From NCBI RefSeq assembly GCF_009758125.1, contig NZ_WRXO01000013.1, positions 117,346 to 181,345 on the forward strand: a stretch of 64,000 nucleotides of DNA. Direction: 5' to 3'. Made by a program: the position numbers and the translations under genes. The notes under the pieces were generated by a model. It was not told the DNA's origin and made no database searches. It worked only from the letters and a program-made list of their open reading frames with translations. Positions 44,785 to 54,577 of this stretch are shown piece after piece (position 1 is the stretch's first letter; each line of letters starts with the position of its first letter). Source of the DNA: Chitinophaga oryziterrae (lineage in GTDB: Bacteria; Bacteroidota; Bacteroidia; Chitinophagales; Chitinophagaceae).

Positions 44785-45657
44785 CTACGGTTCCTGATTT
44801 ATAAGCTTCTCTGCTTCTGAAACAGGAATATTAAATATTTTAGAAATAGATGCTGTGTCATATCCAAGTTCTTTCAGCCTGATCGCTGTCTGCATCTGGA
44901 TTTCCGCCTTTCCTTCCGCTTTCCCTTCGGCCTTCCCTTCTGCTTTCCCTTCCTCCTTTCCTTCCGCTTTTCCTATCTTATAAAACGCATCTTCTTTTAC
45001 CTTAAAAAATGTTCTTGTTGATATCATATTTTCAAATTTAAGTTTAATATTGTCATTACATAATTGCACTAAGACACGCAGTTGATTAATATGCTTCCCT
45101 TCTGTTAAATCCCCATCAGCAGTGATATTGATCCCCTGCAAAATATTTTCCAGCACTTTCTCTGTATCATCATTTCCGAAGTTAGCTAAAATTGCAAATA
45201 CTTTTACTTCAGGCTTGTCTGATTGTAAGAAAAATTTATACTCAATTCCGTTCAATGGAATTATCTTATACCAGAATCTTAAATTTTTATGCTTAATAGT
45301 AGTCTTCATGGTAACAGCATCTTTCCCCATGAAAATGACATATTGTTTTACTGGTATGCTGTATTTACGATACAGCATTACTGCATATTCAGCCATGCGG
45401 TATGCCATGTTTTTATCATTCTGAGACTGCCATTCTATGTGAAGGATAAAGGTATGGTTATGCCTGTCTGTGATTTCCTTCAATACATCCGGCTTCCTTT
45501 CCTTTGTGTATTGCAGATCATCGGGAATTTCCCTGCTTGCAGAAATATCTAACTGCAGCACATCCTTCATGAAAACAGGCAATACAGATTCCATATTTTC
45601 CTTTACAATCTTATCATATTTATTAGCCTGCTTCAGGTCTATACGATCTTCTTCCAT
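44785..45657 (-). CDS. Rpn-family recombination-promoting nuclease / putative transposase
   Basis: A 290-residue protein of the PD-(D/E)XK nuclease superfamily. The Rpn-type catalytic residues are Asp57 (RKPDVLKEI) and Glu75-x-Gln77 (LHIEWQSQ), with conserved MAYRMAEYAVMLYRKY after it. A run of six 4-residue repeats (GKAE/GKEE) near residues 229-252 links to a C-terminal helical segment (LKELGYDTASISKIFNIPVSEAE) resembling an HTH. Family members (YhgA/RpnA-like) cut DNA and promote RecA-independent recombination. It lies next to the decayed SusC/HTH relics. Confidence 0.88.
   Translation of the reverse strand: MEEDRIDLKQANKYDKIVKENMESVLPVFMKDVLQLDISASREIPDDLQYTKERKPDVLKEITDRHNHTFILHIEWQSQNDKNMAYRMAEYAVMLYRKYSIPVKQYVIFMGKDAVTMKTTIKHKNLRFWYKIIPLNGIEYKFFLQSDKPEVKVFAILANFGNDDTEKVLENILQGINITADGDLTEGKHINQLRVLVQLCNDNIKLKFENMISTRTFFKVKEDAFYKIGKAEGKEEGKAEGKAEGKAEGKAEIQMQTAIRLKELGYDTASISKIFNIPVSEAEKLINQEP
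44902..44973 (-). repeat. Six 12-bp tandem repeats inside the Rpn-like gene
   Basis: Six consecutive 12-bp units (72 bp) encode GKAE GKEE GKAE GKAE GKAE GKAE. They differ mainly at third codon positions. In-frame gain or loss of units would alter linker length without breaking the gene. Confidence 0.85.
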
Positions 45658-45730
45658 TTAATTGAATAAATGATTAATAAATATGCCGCAAACTTTTAAC
45701 AGGGGAGAGAACGATAAACGGGTAACAAAA

Positions 45731-45764
45731 AAAAGAACAGCCCTGATGTTGATCACCAGGGCTG
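45731..45764 (-). terminator. Terminator of the GH71/99-like gene
   Basis: An 8-bp stem (45739-45746 and 45757-45764) with a 10-nt loop, followed on the minus strand by a strong run of T (TTCTTTTTTTT). It lies about 100 nt beyond the minus-strand stop at 45864. Confidence 0.75.
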
Positions 45765-45863
45765 CTCCAATATTTTTTAAGATGCTGTTTTCGTTTAACA
45801 AATGTAAGGAAATAATAAATTTAATTACGAATTTTTTTATTGCTTCTATTTATCAAAGAAATC

Positions 45864-47471
45864 TTAGTTCTGCAATGTCCACTGACTACTCTCAAAATAA
45901 TCAGGTACCGCCGTGCACTGTGCGAGGCCGCTTTGGTTCTCTAAGTTGAGATATGTACCCTGCCATTCATTCTTAAGACGTGTAAGGCCATTATAGCTCT
46001 CTAAAATCCAATAACTGCTGTAATAAGTATCAGGTACTGCACTGCTTTCCGCATAGCTGTAAAGATGTTCTATGTTTAAATAATGACCGGTAGATAAATT
46101 CTTAAATCTGATATGCCCATTTACCGTCTCCTGTACCCACTTGTATTGGTTTCCGGTATTGGCAGTACTGTATTTTACCTGGCCATTCTCTTCATACAGG
46201 AAAGTACTCAGCCATTTGTTTTTGATGTATACACCGCCTGATGTTGGTGGAGGATCAGTGGTACCACCATTGCTGATCGTATTGAGTAGATTTTCTGCGT
46301 TGCTTACCTGTAAATTGGCGAGGTAAGTAAACACCTGGTTCAGTTGCTGCTGAACACTGCTATTGCCGCTATACTGTTTTCTGTACTGATATAACCGGTA
46401 TACTACTTCCAGTTCATGCTGTCCGTAGGTAACGCCCAGTTTCTGTTGCATCAGCGTCAGGAAGGAGTATCCGTATTCCTGGGTAGGCTCTATAATGGTA
46501 CCTTCTCCGTAATCATTCCAGGTAGCAAACTGGATAATGTTTACAGAAGAATTGATCGCTTTGTCCAGCATAGTGGAGAAAGTGCCGGTGCCGTTGAACG
46601 GGATCTGCCAGGTAGGGCCGTCTGCTCCACCTGCAGCATAAAAGGAATTGAACCCGGGATATACTACGCCAATGGATAAGGGGAAACTGCCTGCCTGTGC
46701 GTAATAGTTGTCTACAACAGTTGGATGTGCCTGATAGATCCAGGGAAATTCACCGCCTGCATTGTTACTGCCTACCTGACCGGTGAATCCGTACAGCGGC
46801 AATACTTTAGGCTTGGGAGTGATCCCATTCAGGATAGCGTCCCATTCGGATGGCTGGTGGAATGTAATAGGACCGAAATTCAACACTACCGGTACACCAT
46901 TCGTTGTTAAATAATTACTCTTGTTAAAGTAGTTATTCTGCATGTACACGAAATCACCATGCGCACCGGACGTATTACCGGCATCCCAGTTCCTGTCCTC
47001 ATGTACGATAGAGAATTGTAAGCCTGCAGATTGCAGTTTGCTGATCAGGGCATTGGAATTACTCAGGTTGTCAGGGTAGTCGTATAATTGCCGGGTACCT
47101 GGCCAGTCGATAAATACGCCATCCGCACCGGCATATTTCATCAGCAATAACTGGTACTCTATGATATCCGGGTCGCCGGAAGCATAAGGGCCGGTCTGGG
47201 GATAATAATAAGCAGCAATCTGCCGCTTCCCGTTAGTGATAATGTCCGGGTTCCGGGTGTTCATCTTCCAGTGATAACCCCAGACACCCCTGGAAGCCGG
47301 TGTTTCGAACCAGGGCATCCAGTGAATAAAGACTTTTTTGTTGACAGTTTTGCTAACCGCATTTACCGCTACGGAGGGCAAAGCTAAAGAGGAGTCTTTT
47401 TGCTTCAATTCTGTTTTGTTACATGCAAGCAAAAAGGAGGCGTAAAAAAAGAGCCATGCTAATTTTTTCAT
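45864..47471 (-). CDS. Glycoside hydrolase family 71/99-like lipoprotein
   Basis: A 535-residue lipoprotein (MKKLAWLFFYASFLLAC, Cys17). Residues ~45-360 are the GH71/99-like domain: KVFIHWMPWFETP, GVWGYHWKMNTRNP, IAAYYYPQTGPYASGDPDII, YAGADGVFIDWPG, FSIVHEDRNWDAG and the late motif ATWNDYGEGTIIEPT (around 320-335), which resembles the acid residues of GH99. A helical linker follows (~365-410) and then a beta-trefoil-like lectin domain (~425-535; VYIKNKWLSTFLYEENGQVK, GTYLNLENQSG). It probably cleaves alpha-linked glycans at the surface. It is monocistronic. Confidence 0.85.
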   Translation of the reverse strand: MKKLAWLFFYASFLLACNKTELKQKDSSLALPSVAVNAVSKTVNKKVFIHWMPWFETPASRGVWGYHWKMNTRNPDIITNGKRQIAAYYYPQTGPYASGDPDIIEYQLLLMKYAGADGVFIDWPGTRQLYDYPDNLSNSNALISKLQSAGLQFSIVHEDRNWDAGNTSGAHGDFVYMQNNYFNKSNYLTTNGVPVVLNFGPITFHQPSEWDAILNGITPKPKVLPLYGFTGQVGSNNAGGEFPWIYQAHPTVVDNYYAQAGSFPLSIGVVYPGFNSFYAAGGADGPTWQIPFNGTGTFSTMLDKAINSSVNIIQFATWNDYGEGTIIEPTQEYGYSFLTLMQQKLGVTYGQHELEVVYRLYQYRKQYSGNSSVQQQLNQVFTYLANLQVSNAENLLNTISNGGTTDPPPTSGGVYIKNKWLSTFLYEENGQVKYSTANTGNQYKWVQETVNGHIRFKNLSTGHYLNIEHLYSYAESSAVPDTYYSSYWILESYNGLTRLKNEWQGTYLNLENQSGLAQCTAVPDYFESSQWTLQN

Positions 47472-47661
47472 TTGGTCATTTTGAGATGAGTAAAAGATAT
47501 GGATTAAGGTTTCCGGGACCCAATGTACATATAGGATTTTATCCTTTGTAATAATATGTTGGAAATATAGAACAATTCAGATAAGTAAAATTCTATCGAT
47601 TTGATAATCATTCTTTTGAGGAAAGTCTGGATATAGGCCGATTCCTGTGGAAATATTGTAA

Positions 47662-47669
47662 TAATTTTG
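47662..47669 (+). promoter_or_regulatory. Candidate -7 box of the DUF92 gene
   Basis: TAATTTTG fits TAnnTTTG, and the ATG follows 9 nt later at 47679. The -33 region has only a weak TTC match. If used, the leader is about 5 nt. Confidence 0.35.
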
Positions 47670-47678
47670 CCGGCAATT

Positions 47679-48374
47679 ATGCATTATCAACTGATCATCG
47701 TCCTTCCATTGCTCGTTATCTTCATGATTGCATGCATTAAGACCAGGAAGTTAACTGTACCTGCCTCATTGCTGGCAGGATTCATTGGTTACCTTATTAT
47801 AGCAGGAGCAGGTTATCCGGGCCTTATCATGCTGGGCGCCTTTTTTATCATGGGCGTATTGGCGACATCTCATAAAAAGGAGCTTAAAGCAAATGCCGGC
47901 GAGCAGCAAAGGACAGCCTCACAGGTTTTTGCCAATGGGGGGATGGCTGCTATACTGGCAACATTCGCCATGTTTCAACCTGCCTGGGCAGAAGAACTCC
48001 TTCTTATGATGGCTGCCAGTCTCGCTTCGGCCACAGCAGATACACTGTCGTCAGAACTGGGTATGGTATACGGCCGTAATTTTTATAACATACTGAGTTT
48101 TAAAAGAGAAGCGAAAGGTCTTGATGGAGTAGTGAGTCTGGAAGGTACCTTATTGGGGGCGGCAGGGACCCTGGTAATAGCCATTATTTACGGTATAGGA
48201 TACGGTTTTAATAATAAATACCTGGTGATAATAGTGTTTGCCGGCGTCATGGGTAACCTGGCAGATTCTGTACTGGGGGCCACGCTGGAACGTAAACACC
48301 AAATCGGGAATGATACTGTCAACTTTTTAAATACTCTTTTTGCCGCATTACTGGCAGGCTCGCTATACTGGTAA
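47679..48374 (+). CDS. DUF92 family membrane protein
   Basis: A 231-residue inner-membrane protein with about seven helices. The ATG at 47679 is preferred over the TTG at 47667 because it starts just before the first helix. DUF92 signatures are clear: LAGFIGYLIIAGAGYPGLIM, MGVLATSHKK, ANGGMAAILAT, ASATADTLSSELGMVYG, VSLEGTLLGAAGTL and GNLADSVLGATLERKHQI NDTVNF-like end. The family resembles TMEM19 and related CDP-alcohol/isoprenoid-salvage enzymes (phytyl-phosphate kinase), but the bacterial role is not established. It is monocistronic. Confidence 0.88.
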   Translation: MHYQLIIVLPLLVIFMIACIKTRKLTVPASLLAGFIGYLIIAGAGYPGLIMLGAFFIMGVLATSHKKELKANAGEQQRTASQVFANGGMAAILATFAMFQPAWAEELLLMMAASLASATADTLSSELGMVYGRNFYNILSFKREAKGLDGVVSLEGTLLGAAGTLVIAIIYGIGYGFNNKYLVIIVFAGVMGNLADSVLGATLERKHQIGNDTVNFLNTLFAALLAGSLYW

Positions 48375-48480
48375 TTATAACAAAAACCCCTCCATTATAG
48401 CTGAAATTAAAAAGGTTATGACATAAATAGTCTAACTTTAGTGATGCACGTTTTTGGGCGTGCAGCTAAAAAAGACATTT

Positions 48481-51400
48481 ATGAAAGAAGGACAATGCAT
48501 TGTTGCCATTGGTGCTTCAGTTGGTGGAATGGCCCAAATAAACACCTTCTTCGATTATACCCCTCTGGACAGCGTGTCTTACATCATCATTCAACATTTA
48601 TCTGCAGACTATAAGAGTATGATGTCTTCGTTGCTGGAAAAGCATAGCAAGCTGAACATTCTGGAAGCCGAAGACGGCATGCAGATAGAAATGAATAAGG
48701 TCTATCTTATTCCCAGTAAAAGCTGCATGACTATTAAAGATGGCCGGTTATTACTGACGAACAAACAAAAAGGCGTTAATCTCACTGTCAATACCTTTTT
48801 TGCTTCTCTTGCAGAAGAAGCAGGAGAAAATGCCATTGGCATCATCCTTTCAGGAACGGGTAATGATGGCACAGAAGGAGGCCGGTCTATTAAGAATGCC
48901 GGTGGCTTGGTGATTGTAAGTACACCGGAATTGTGTGCATTCGACCAGATGCCCCTGAGTGCGATTGCTGCTGGTCTGGCAGATTATGTATTATCGCCCG
49001 AACAGATGCCACTCTTGATACAACGTTATGTAAGTGAGAAAATGAGGCACACAGACCCTCATATTGAAGAGGAAGAGGAATCGATCATGAAAAAAATTAT
49101 CGGGCTCATAAAAGATAAACTACCCGAAGATTTTTCAGGATATAAAAAGACCACCATATTACGCCGGATCAAAAGACGAGTGACCCTGCTGAATAGCAAA
49201 AACCTGAGCGACTACTTTGAGCTGCTGAAAAAAGATGATGCAGAATTGCAGAACCTGGTCAAGGATTTTTTAATCAGCGTGACTTCCTTTTTCCGGGATA
49301 AAGCGGCCTTCGAGATCCTGGAAGAAAGTATCATTCCTGATATGATTGATGCTAAAGGTGAGGAGGAGATCAAAGTATGGGTGGCCGGCTGTGCAACAGG
49401 AGAAGAAGCCTATTCCCTGGCAATATTGATACGGGAACAGCTGGATTCAGTTAATAAAAGGAATACAGTAAAAATATTTGCAACAGATATTGATGCGGAT
49501 GCACTGAAACTGGCCGGCAAAGGATATTATAACGGAAGTATTGAGAGAGATATATCCCCGGAAAGATTAAAACGCTTTTTTACAAAGGATGAAAAGGGGT
49601 ACAAGATTAAACCATCCATCCGTGAGATGCTTATTTTTGCCCACCATAACCTGGTGAAGAACCCTCCTTATTGCAACATTGATTTTATCAGTTGCCGCAA
49701 CCTGCTGATCTATATGAATCACAGCCTGCAGCGGAAAATACTGAATCTGTTACATTTTGGTATGCGGTATGGGGGATATTTATTTTTAGGTCCCAGTGAA
49801 AATGTAACAGACTTCATTTCCCATCTGGAAGAAATAAATAAGAAATGGAAGATCTATAAAAATATCCAGGCAAAAAGGATCATGAGTTTTGAGGATTTTA
49901 CCGCTCCTGTTGTGGAAAGTAAAATATATGTATTGCCTCAATGGAAATCCGATGAAAGAAAAAAGGTTATTACTACTGCTAATACGGATATGAATCTCCT
50001 GATTGAAATGGGATATGTGGGATTATTGATTAATGAAGACAATCAGGTGACAAGTGTCTTTGGAGATAGTACCCGTTTCCTGCATCAGAAGATGTTTAAT
50101 CATGATCTGCCGGACCTTTTGTCAAAACCATTGCAGGTGGCATTTATAGCGGCTAGTATAGAAGCTGATAAAACGAATAGGTTAGTAGTTGTAAAAGGAA
50201 TTGAGGTAGCAGGTATAGATTCGTCCGTTTCCTTGTCAGTAAAACCTTTGGCGCTTGATAACACAAGGCTGGTGCTGTTTCTGGAAGATAATAATGAGGC
50301 GTTCTCATTTGACGAAAGTTTTTTTAAGGATAAGTATACGGTGAATATTGAGGAAGAACTGCGCATCACCAGGGAGAGCCTTGTTTCTGCCCACGAACTG
50401 CTGAATGCTTCAAATGAGAATATGCAGTCGTTCAATGAAGAACTGCTTTCCGCCAATGAAGAAATGCAGAGTACCAATGAAGAGATGCAATCTGTGAATG
50501 AAGAATTGCAGACTATTAACGCAGAATATCAGTCCAAGATAAAAGAACTGTCTAATCTGAACGATGATCTCAATAACTATTTCCGCAGTAATGTAAACGG
50601 GCAGATTTTCGTGAATAAGGAATTAATGCTGATGAAGTTCTCACCCGCAGCAGAAGTACATATCAACCTGCTTGAAATAGATATCGGAAGGCCTTTAAGT
50701 GATATATCCACCAATATCCGTTTTGAAACAATTGAAAAAGATATTAAGGACGTACTGGCAGACGGGTGTGTGATTACCCGCGAGATACAGGCAATTAACG
50801 GGAAATGGTTCCAGGTGATGACGATGCCTTATCTGCGTAAAGGTAACAATGAAACAGACGGCGCTATTATCACCTTTAATGATATTTCTGAATTAAAAAA
50901 GATACAGCAGGAACTATCACGTAGCAATAAAGTGTTACAGGCCATCAATACAGATCTGGATAATTTTGTATTTACTTCTTCTCATGATCTGTTAAGCCCG
51001 ATGAATAATATTGAGCAGATCATTTATTTCATCAATGAGAAGAATACGATCTTTGATGTTGAAACAAAAGGTTATGTAGATATGCTGTCAACAGCGGTTG
51101 AAAAATTCCGGGGAGTTATTAAAGAGATGGCAGCGATAGGAAAGATAGAAAGTGAAATGCTGAAGCTGGAGGCGATCGATGTAGATGAAATTATAGGCGA
51201 GATCCTGGCAAGTATTCAATGGAAAATTGAGTCTGAACATGCTGATATAAAAACATCCCTGGATGTTAAACACATTCTTTTCTCTAAAAAGAATTGCAGG
51301 AGCATGATTTATAATCTGATTAATAATGCTCTCAAATTTAAATCCCCTCTCAGGTATCCTGAAATCCTTATTAGTACCAAAGACCTGCCGGATTATATCC

Positions 51401-51654
51401 TTTTATCTGTAAAGGATAATGGCATCGGTATCAGCAAAGGTAAGATAAAAAGTATCTTTAAGATGTATGAACAACTGAATAGCGGAGCGGAAGGGCAGGG
51501 GTTGGGATTGTTCCTGATCAATAAGATTATAGATGCGTCCGGGGGAAAGGTAGAGGTAGAGAGTAAGCTGAATGTAGGGACAGAATTCAAGTTATACATA
51601 AAGAAAGAACAAAGCCCGGATATTGATCCTCCAGGCCTTATTGATATTATTTAA
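48481..51654 (+). CDS. CheB-CheR-PAS-histidine kinase fusion protein
   Basis: A 1057-residue cytoplasmic signalling protein without membrane segments. The start at 48481 gives MKEGQCIVAIGASVGG at the CheB N-terminus. CheB methylesterase (1-~190) has the triad Ser13, His39 and Asp129. CheR methyltransferase (~205-465) has the SAM motif VAGCATGEEAYSLAI near 300 and the NLVKNPPYCNIDFISCRNLL segment. A long coiled coil (~633-705; NEELLSANEEMQSTNEEMQS) leads to a PAS domain (~700-810), then HisKA with the His in SSHDLLSPM (~835) and HATPase (~940-1050; NNALKF, DNGIGIS, GQGLGLFLI). No REC domain or MCP gene is nearby. Such fusions are common in soil bacteria and probably act outside flagellar chemotaxis. 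Confidence 0.95.
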   Translation: MKEGQCIVAIGASVGGMAQINTFFDYTPLDSVSYIIIQHLSADYKSMMSSLLEKHSKLNILEAEDGMQIEMNKVYLIPSKSCMTIKDGRLLLTNKQKGVNLTVNTFFASLAEEAGENAIGIILSGTGNDGTEGGRSIKNAGGLVIVSTPELCAFDQMPLSAIAAGLADYVLSPEQMPLLIQRYVSEKMRHTDPHIEEEEESIMKKIIGLIKDKLPEDFSGYKKTTILRRIKRRVTLLNSKNLSDYFELLKKDDAELQNLVKDFLISVTSFFRDKAAFEILEESIIPDMIDAKGEEEIKVWVAGCATGEEAYSLAILIREQLDSVNKRNTVKIFATDIDADALKLAGKGYYNGSIERDISPERLKRFFTKDEKGYKIKPSIREMLIFAHHNLVKNPPYCNIDFISCRNLLIYMNHSLQRKILNLLHFGMRYGGYLFLGPSENVTDFISHLEEINKKWKIYKNIQAKRIMSFEDFTAPVVESKIYVLPQWKSDERKKVITTANTDMNLLIEMGYVGLLINEDNQVTSVFGDSTRFLHQKMFNHDLPDLLSKPLQVAFIAASIEADKTNRLVVVKGIEVAGIDSSVSLSVKPLALDNTRLVLFLEDNNEAFSFDESFFKDKYTVNIEEELRITRESLVSAHELLNASNENMQSFNEELLSANEEMQSTNEEMQSVNEELQTINAEYQSKIKELSNLNDDLNNYFRSNVNGQIFVNKELMLMKFSPAAEVHINLLEIDIGRPLSDISTNIRFETIEKDIKDVLADGCVITREIQAINGKWFQVMTMPYLRKGNNETDGAIITFNDISELKKIQQELSRSNKVLQAINTDLDNFVFTSSHDLLSPMNNIEQIIYFINEKNTIFDVETKGYVDMLSTAVEKFRGVIKEMAAIGKIESEMLKLEAIDVDEIIGEILASIQWKIESEHADIKTSLDVKHILFSKKNCRSMIYNLINNALKFKSPLRYPEILISTKDLPDYILLSVKDNGIGISKGKIKSIFKMYEQLNSGAEGQGLGLFLINKIIDASGGKVEVESKLNVGTEFKLYIKKEQSPDIDPPGLIDII

Positions 51655-51874
51655 AGATAGGGAGGATGCAGTAGATGTTATGAACGGATCAATATCCTGA
51701 TCTCATAACGTATCATAAATGTTAGTAGTTTCAAGGGAGAATATATCAGGAAATAAATAGTATTAATTATTTCGTATAAGCGTGAATTATTGAGTATTGT
51801 GTTTGTTGAAATTAACCGCTAAATTGAATCGCGTTAAGACCCATACCACTATCCATTTAACCCATGACCCGAAT

Positions 51875-54541
51875 ATGAAGCTGTTTCTTACTATCCCTTT
51901 GCTGTTATGCTATACTATTTGTTATGCCCGTCAGGCAGGTTTCATTACCCCGGATACGATTTGTGTAAATACACCCGTTACTGTGAATAACACTTCTGTA
52001 GCGGGATCTAAATTTTACTGGAGCTTTTGTGGCAGCAATAATTTTTCCTTACCGCAGGCAACGAATTTAGGCCTGATGGGAAATGTGTTCAGCATTCCTG
52101 TTTTCTCCGAGACGGTAAAGGATGGCAATAACTACTATACTTTTGTCATCAATAATGGTAACGGTGGACTGGTACGCCTTTCTTACGGTAATAGTCTGCT
52201 GAATACGCCGGTAGTACAGGATTTTGGCAGTTTTGGCGGTGTCATACGTGGTACAGCAGAAGGGATACAGGTAGTGAAAGATGCTGTGGGATGGAGAGTG
52301 ATCATAGTTGGAGGGAATGATCCTGATCCTGCTAATGTTTATATCGTAAAAGTGGATTTTGGTAATTCACTGGATAATATGTCACCGGTAGCCGTGAACT
52401 GGGGGAATTTAGGGATGCTGAGTTATCCTACCGATCTCTATATTTTCAGGGAGAATAATGCGTATTATGGATTTACGGTGAATGCGCAATCCAATACGAT
52501 CACGCGTTTTTCATTTGGTACTGATTTTAATAATCCACCTGCGGCTACGAATCTGGGTAACCTGGGAAGTTTAGACTGGCCTACGGGCGTGTATGCGATT
52601 AAGATAGATGGTGAATGGCATGTGTTTGTCTGTAATACGAATTCAAATACGATCACACGGTTTGATTTCGGCGCTTCTCTGTTGAATGTGCCTGTCGCCG
52701 TGAACTTAGGTAATCCGGATAATAAGCTCAATCATCCCAGGGACCTGATGATCATCAATGACTGTGGTAATCTCATTGGTTTAATGGCCAACGGAGATGG
52801 GGATGATATCCTCAGACTGGCTTTTGACGGGAATGCTATTACAGGTGCTATCTCGGCTACTTCTTATGGCAACATTGGTAATCTTAATTATCCGCATAGT
52901 CTTTCTTCTTTGATCAGGGAAGGGGATGACCTGTATACAATCGTGACAAATGCGTTTAACGGTACGATTACCAGGATAAAATTTTCGGGGTGTACCAATG
53001 GCAGTATCCCTTCTTCGGTGTTACAGCAACCGCCTGCATTTACTTATACTACACCGGGGACATACAATGTTAAAATGATGATGGACGAAGGGCTGGGCAC
53101 GCAGGAGTCGGTTTGCCGGGATATTGTGGTAATGCCGCCTTTAACAGCAGACCTGGGCCCTGATATTAAAGTCTGTGACGGCGCTACCGTGACCCTGGAT
53201 GCGGGTGTGGACGATACGCGGTATCTATGGTCTGATAATAGTACGGCGCAACAGTTAGTGGTGAATACTTCAGGCCATTATCAGGTGACAAAATCCAATG
53301 GGGGGTGTACGGCCGTGGATGATGTGAATGTGACTATCAGTTCATCCATGCAGCTTAGTGCTATCAATGCCGCCTATGCCTGTGGCGACCTGACGGGTAA
53401 GTTGTCCGCTGTTATAACAGGTGGGACAGGGCCTTATGAATATTTTCTGAATACCGTGGATATGGGTACTACGCCAACTTTTGATCAGTTGACACCAGGT
53501 ACCTATACCATTGATGTAACAGATGCGGCAGGGTGCAGGGCGACTGCCCGGGCGGATATTGATCTGGACGCGGTAGTACCTGTCAGCGGCAGTGTTTCTT
53601 CTGTTCCTCCTTCCTGTGACGGGAAAGAGGATGGGACGATCACTTTATCTATACTGCAGGGGGCCGCGCCGCTTGAATACGCGATAAAAGGGCAGCCATT
53701 TCAGCCCGATCCTGTATTCTCTGGCATACAATCCGGGACGTACACCTTATATGCCCGTAATGCGGCTTGTATTGATAGTTTTGAGGTAACATTACCGGCG
53801 CCGGTCGTGACGTTAAATACCAGAGGTACAGATGCTACCTGCGATCTTGCAGATGGACGACTGGATATGGATGTCAGCGGAGGAACTCCGCCGTATACAT
53901 TCTACAGTAATGGCACATTGGTTTCAGCTTCGCTCAATAATTTATCCCCTGGTGATTATCTGATAACGGCTGTGGACAGTAAAGGATGCAGCAGTCCCTC
54001 TAATCTGACGACGATTAATAATATCACTATACCAAGGATATTAATTCTGAATAAAGATATGAACATCAATATCGGGCAAACGGTACAACTGCAGGCTATT
54101 AACGGTGTGGATTATGAATGGACACCTGCGGAGGGCTTATCCTGTACCAATTGTGCTGCGCCGGTGGCACAACCGCTGGAGACAACTACTTATATAGTGA
54201 AAACGATCACGGGAAAAAACTGTATTGCTGCTGATACCGTTCGCATTGCGCTTTCTCATTCTCAGTATTTATATATCCCCAGTGCTTTTACGCCCAATCA
54301 TGATGGTATGAATGATTATTTCAAAGTAAAATCCTTTGGGATAGGCCGGTTCCGGATGAGTATTTATAACCGCTGGGGAGTATTGATTTATAGCAGTAAT
54401 AATCCTGAGAATGGCTGGGACGGCAGTTTTAAAAATAAATTGCAATCTTCGGGTACTTATGTGTACATGATTGAATATGCGTATTATGGGCAGGATGATC
54501 AACCATTACTTCAGAAGGGTGTGCTGACGTTAGTGAATTAG
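51875..54541 (+). CDS. T9SS type B secreted propeller/PKD protein
   Basis: An 888-residue exported protein (start MKLFLTIPLLLCYTICYARQ at 51875). Residues ~20-60 hold a short PKD-like region (TICVNTPVTVNNTSVAGSKF); ~65-390 hold repeats of the pattern RFDFGASLLNVPVAVNLGN that suggest a beta-propeller; ~395-425 hold a second PKD part; ~440-490 hold an Ig-like module; ~500-720 hold three SprB-like repeats (TGGTGPYEYFLN, GGTPPYTFYSNG). The C-terminus (~800-888; YIPSAFTPNHDGMNDYFKVK, YNRWGVLIYSSNNPENGWDG) is the gliding-motility-associated type B sorting domain. It is probably surface-attached and adhesive. Confidence 0.9.
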   Translation: MKLFLTIPLLLCYTICYARQAGFITPDTICVNTPVTVNNTSVAGSKFYWSFCGSNNFSLPQATNLGLMGNVFSIPVFSETVKDGNNYYTFVINNGNGGLVRLSYGNSLLNTPVVQDFGSFGGVIRGTAEGIQVVKDAVGWRVIIVGGNDPDPANVYIVKVDFGNSLDNMSPVAVNWGNLGMLSYPTDLYIFRENNAYYGFTVNAQSNTITRFSFGTDFNNPPAATNLGNLGSLDWPTGVYAIKIDGEWHVFVCNTNSNTITRFDFGASLLNVPVAVNLGNPDNKLNHPRDLMIINDCGNLIGLMANGDGDDILRLAFDGNAITGAISATSYGNIGNLNYPHSLSSLIREGDDLYTIVTNAFNGTITRIKFSGCTNGSIPSSVLQQPPAFTYTTPGTYNVKMMMDEGLGTQESVCRDIVVMPPLTADLGPDIKVCDGATVTLDAGVDDTRYLWSDNSTAQQLVVNTSGHYQVTKSNGGCTAVDDVNVTISSSMQLSAINAAYACGDLTGKLSAVITGGTGPYEYFLNTVDMGTTPTFDQLTPGTYTIDVTDAAGCRATARADIDLDAVVPVSGSVSSVPPSCDGKEDGTITLSILQGAAPLEYAIKGQPFQPDPVFSGIQSGTYTLYARNAACIDSFEVTLPAPVVTLNTRGTDATCDLADGRLDMDVSGGTPPYTFYSNGTLVSASLNNLSPGDYLITAVDSKGCSSPSNLTTINNITIPRILILNKDMNINIGQTVQLQAINGVDYEWTPAEGLSCTNCAAPVAQPLETTTYIVKTITGKNCIAADTVRIALSHSQYLYIPSAFTPNHDGMNDYFKVKSFGIGRFRMSIYNRWGVLIYSSNNPENGWDGSFKNKLQSSGTYVYMIEYAYYGQDDQPLLQKGVLTLVN

Positions 54542-54574
54542 TTACAACCCCGGAGCGAATCCCCGGGGTTGTAA
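54542..54574. terminator. Bidirectional terminator hairpin
   Basis: A perfect 12-bp stem (54542-54553 and 54563-54574) with a 9-nt loop. It lies between convergent genes ending at 54541 (+) and 54578 (-). Confidence 0.75.
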
Positions 54575-54577
54575 TAT

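Noticed and set aside
45683..45949. 88-codon plus-strand frame between the Rpn and GH71/99-like genes
   Set aside because: It runs through the terminator hairpin and the 3' end of the GH71/99-like gene; composition is not protein-like.
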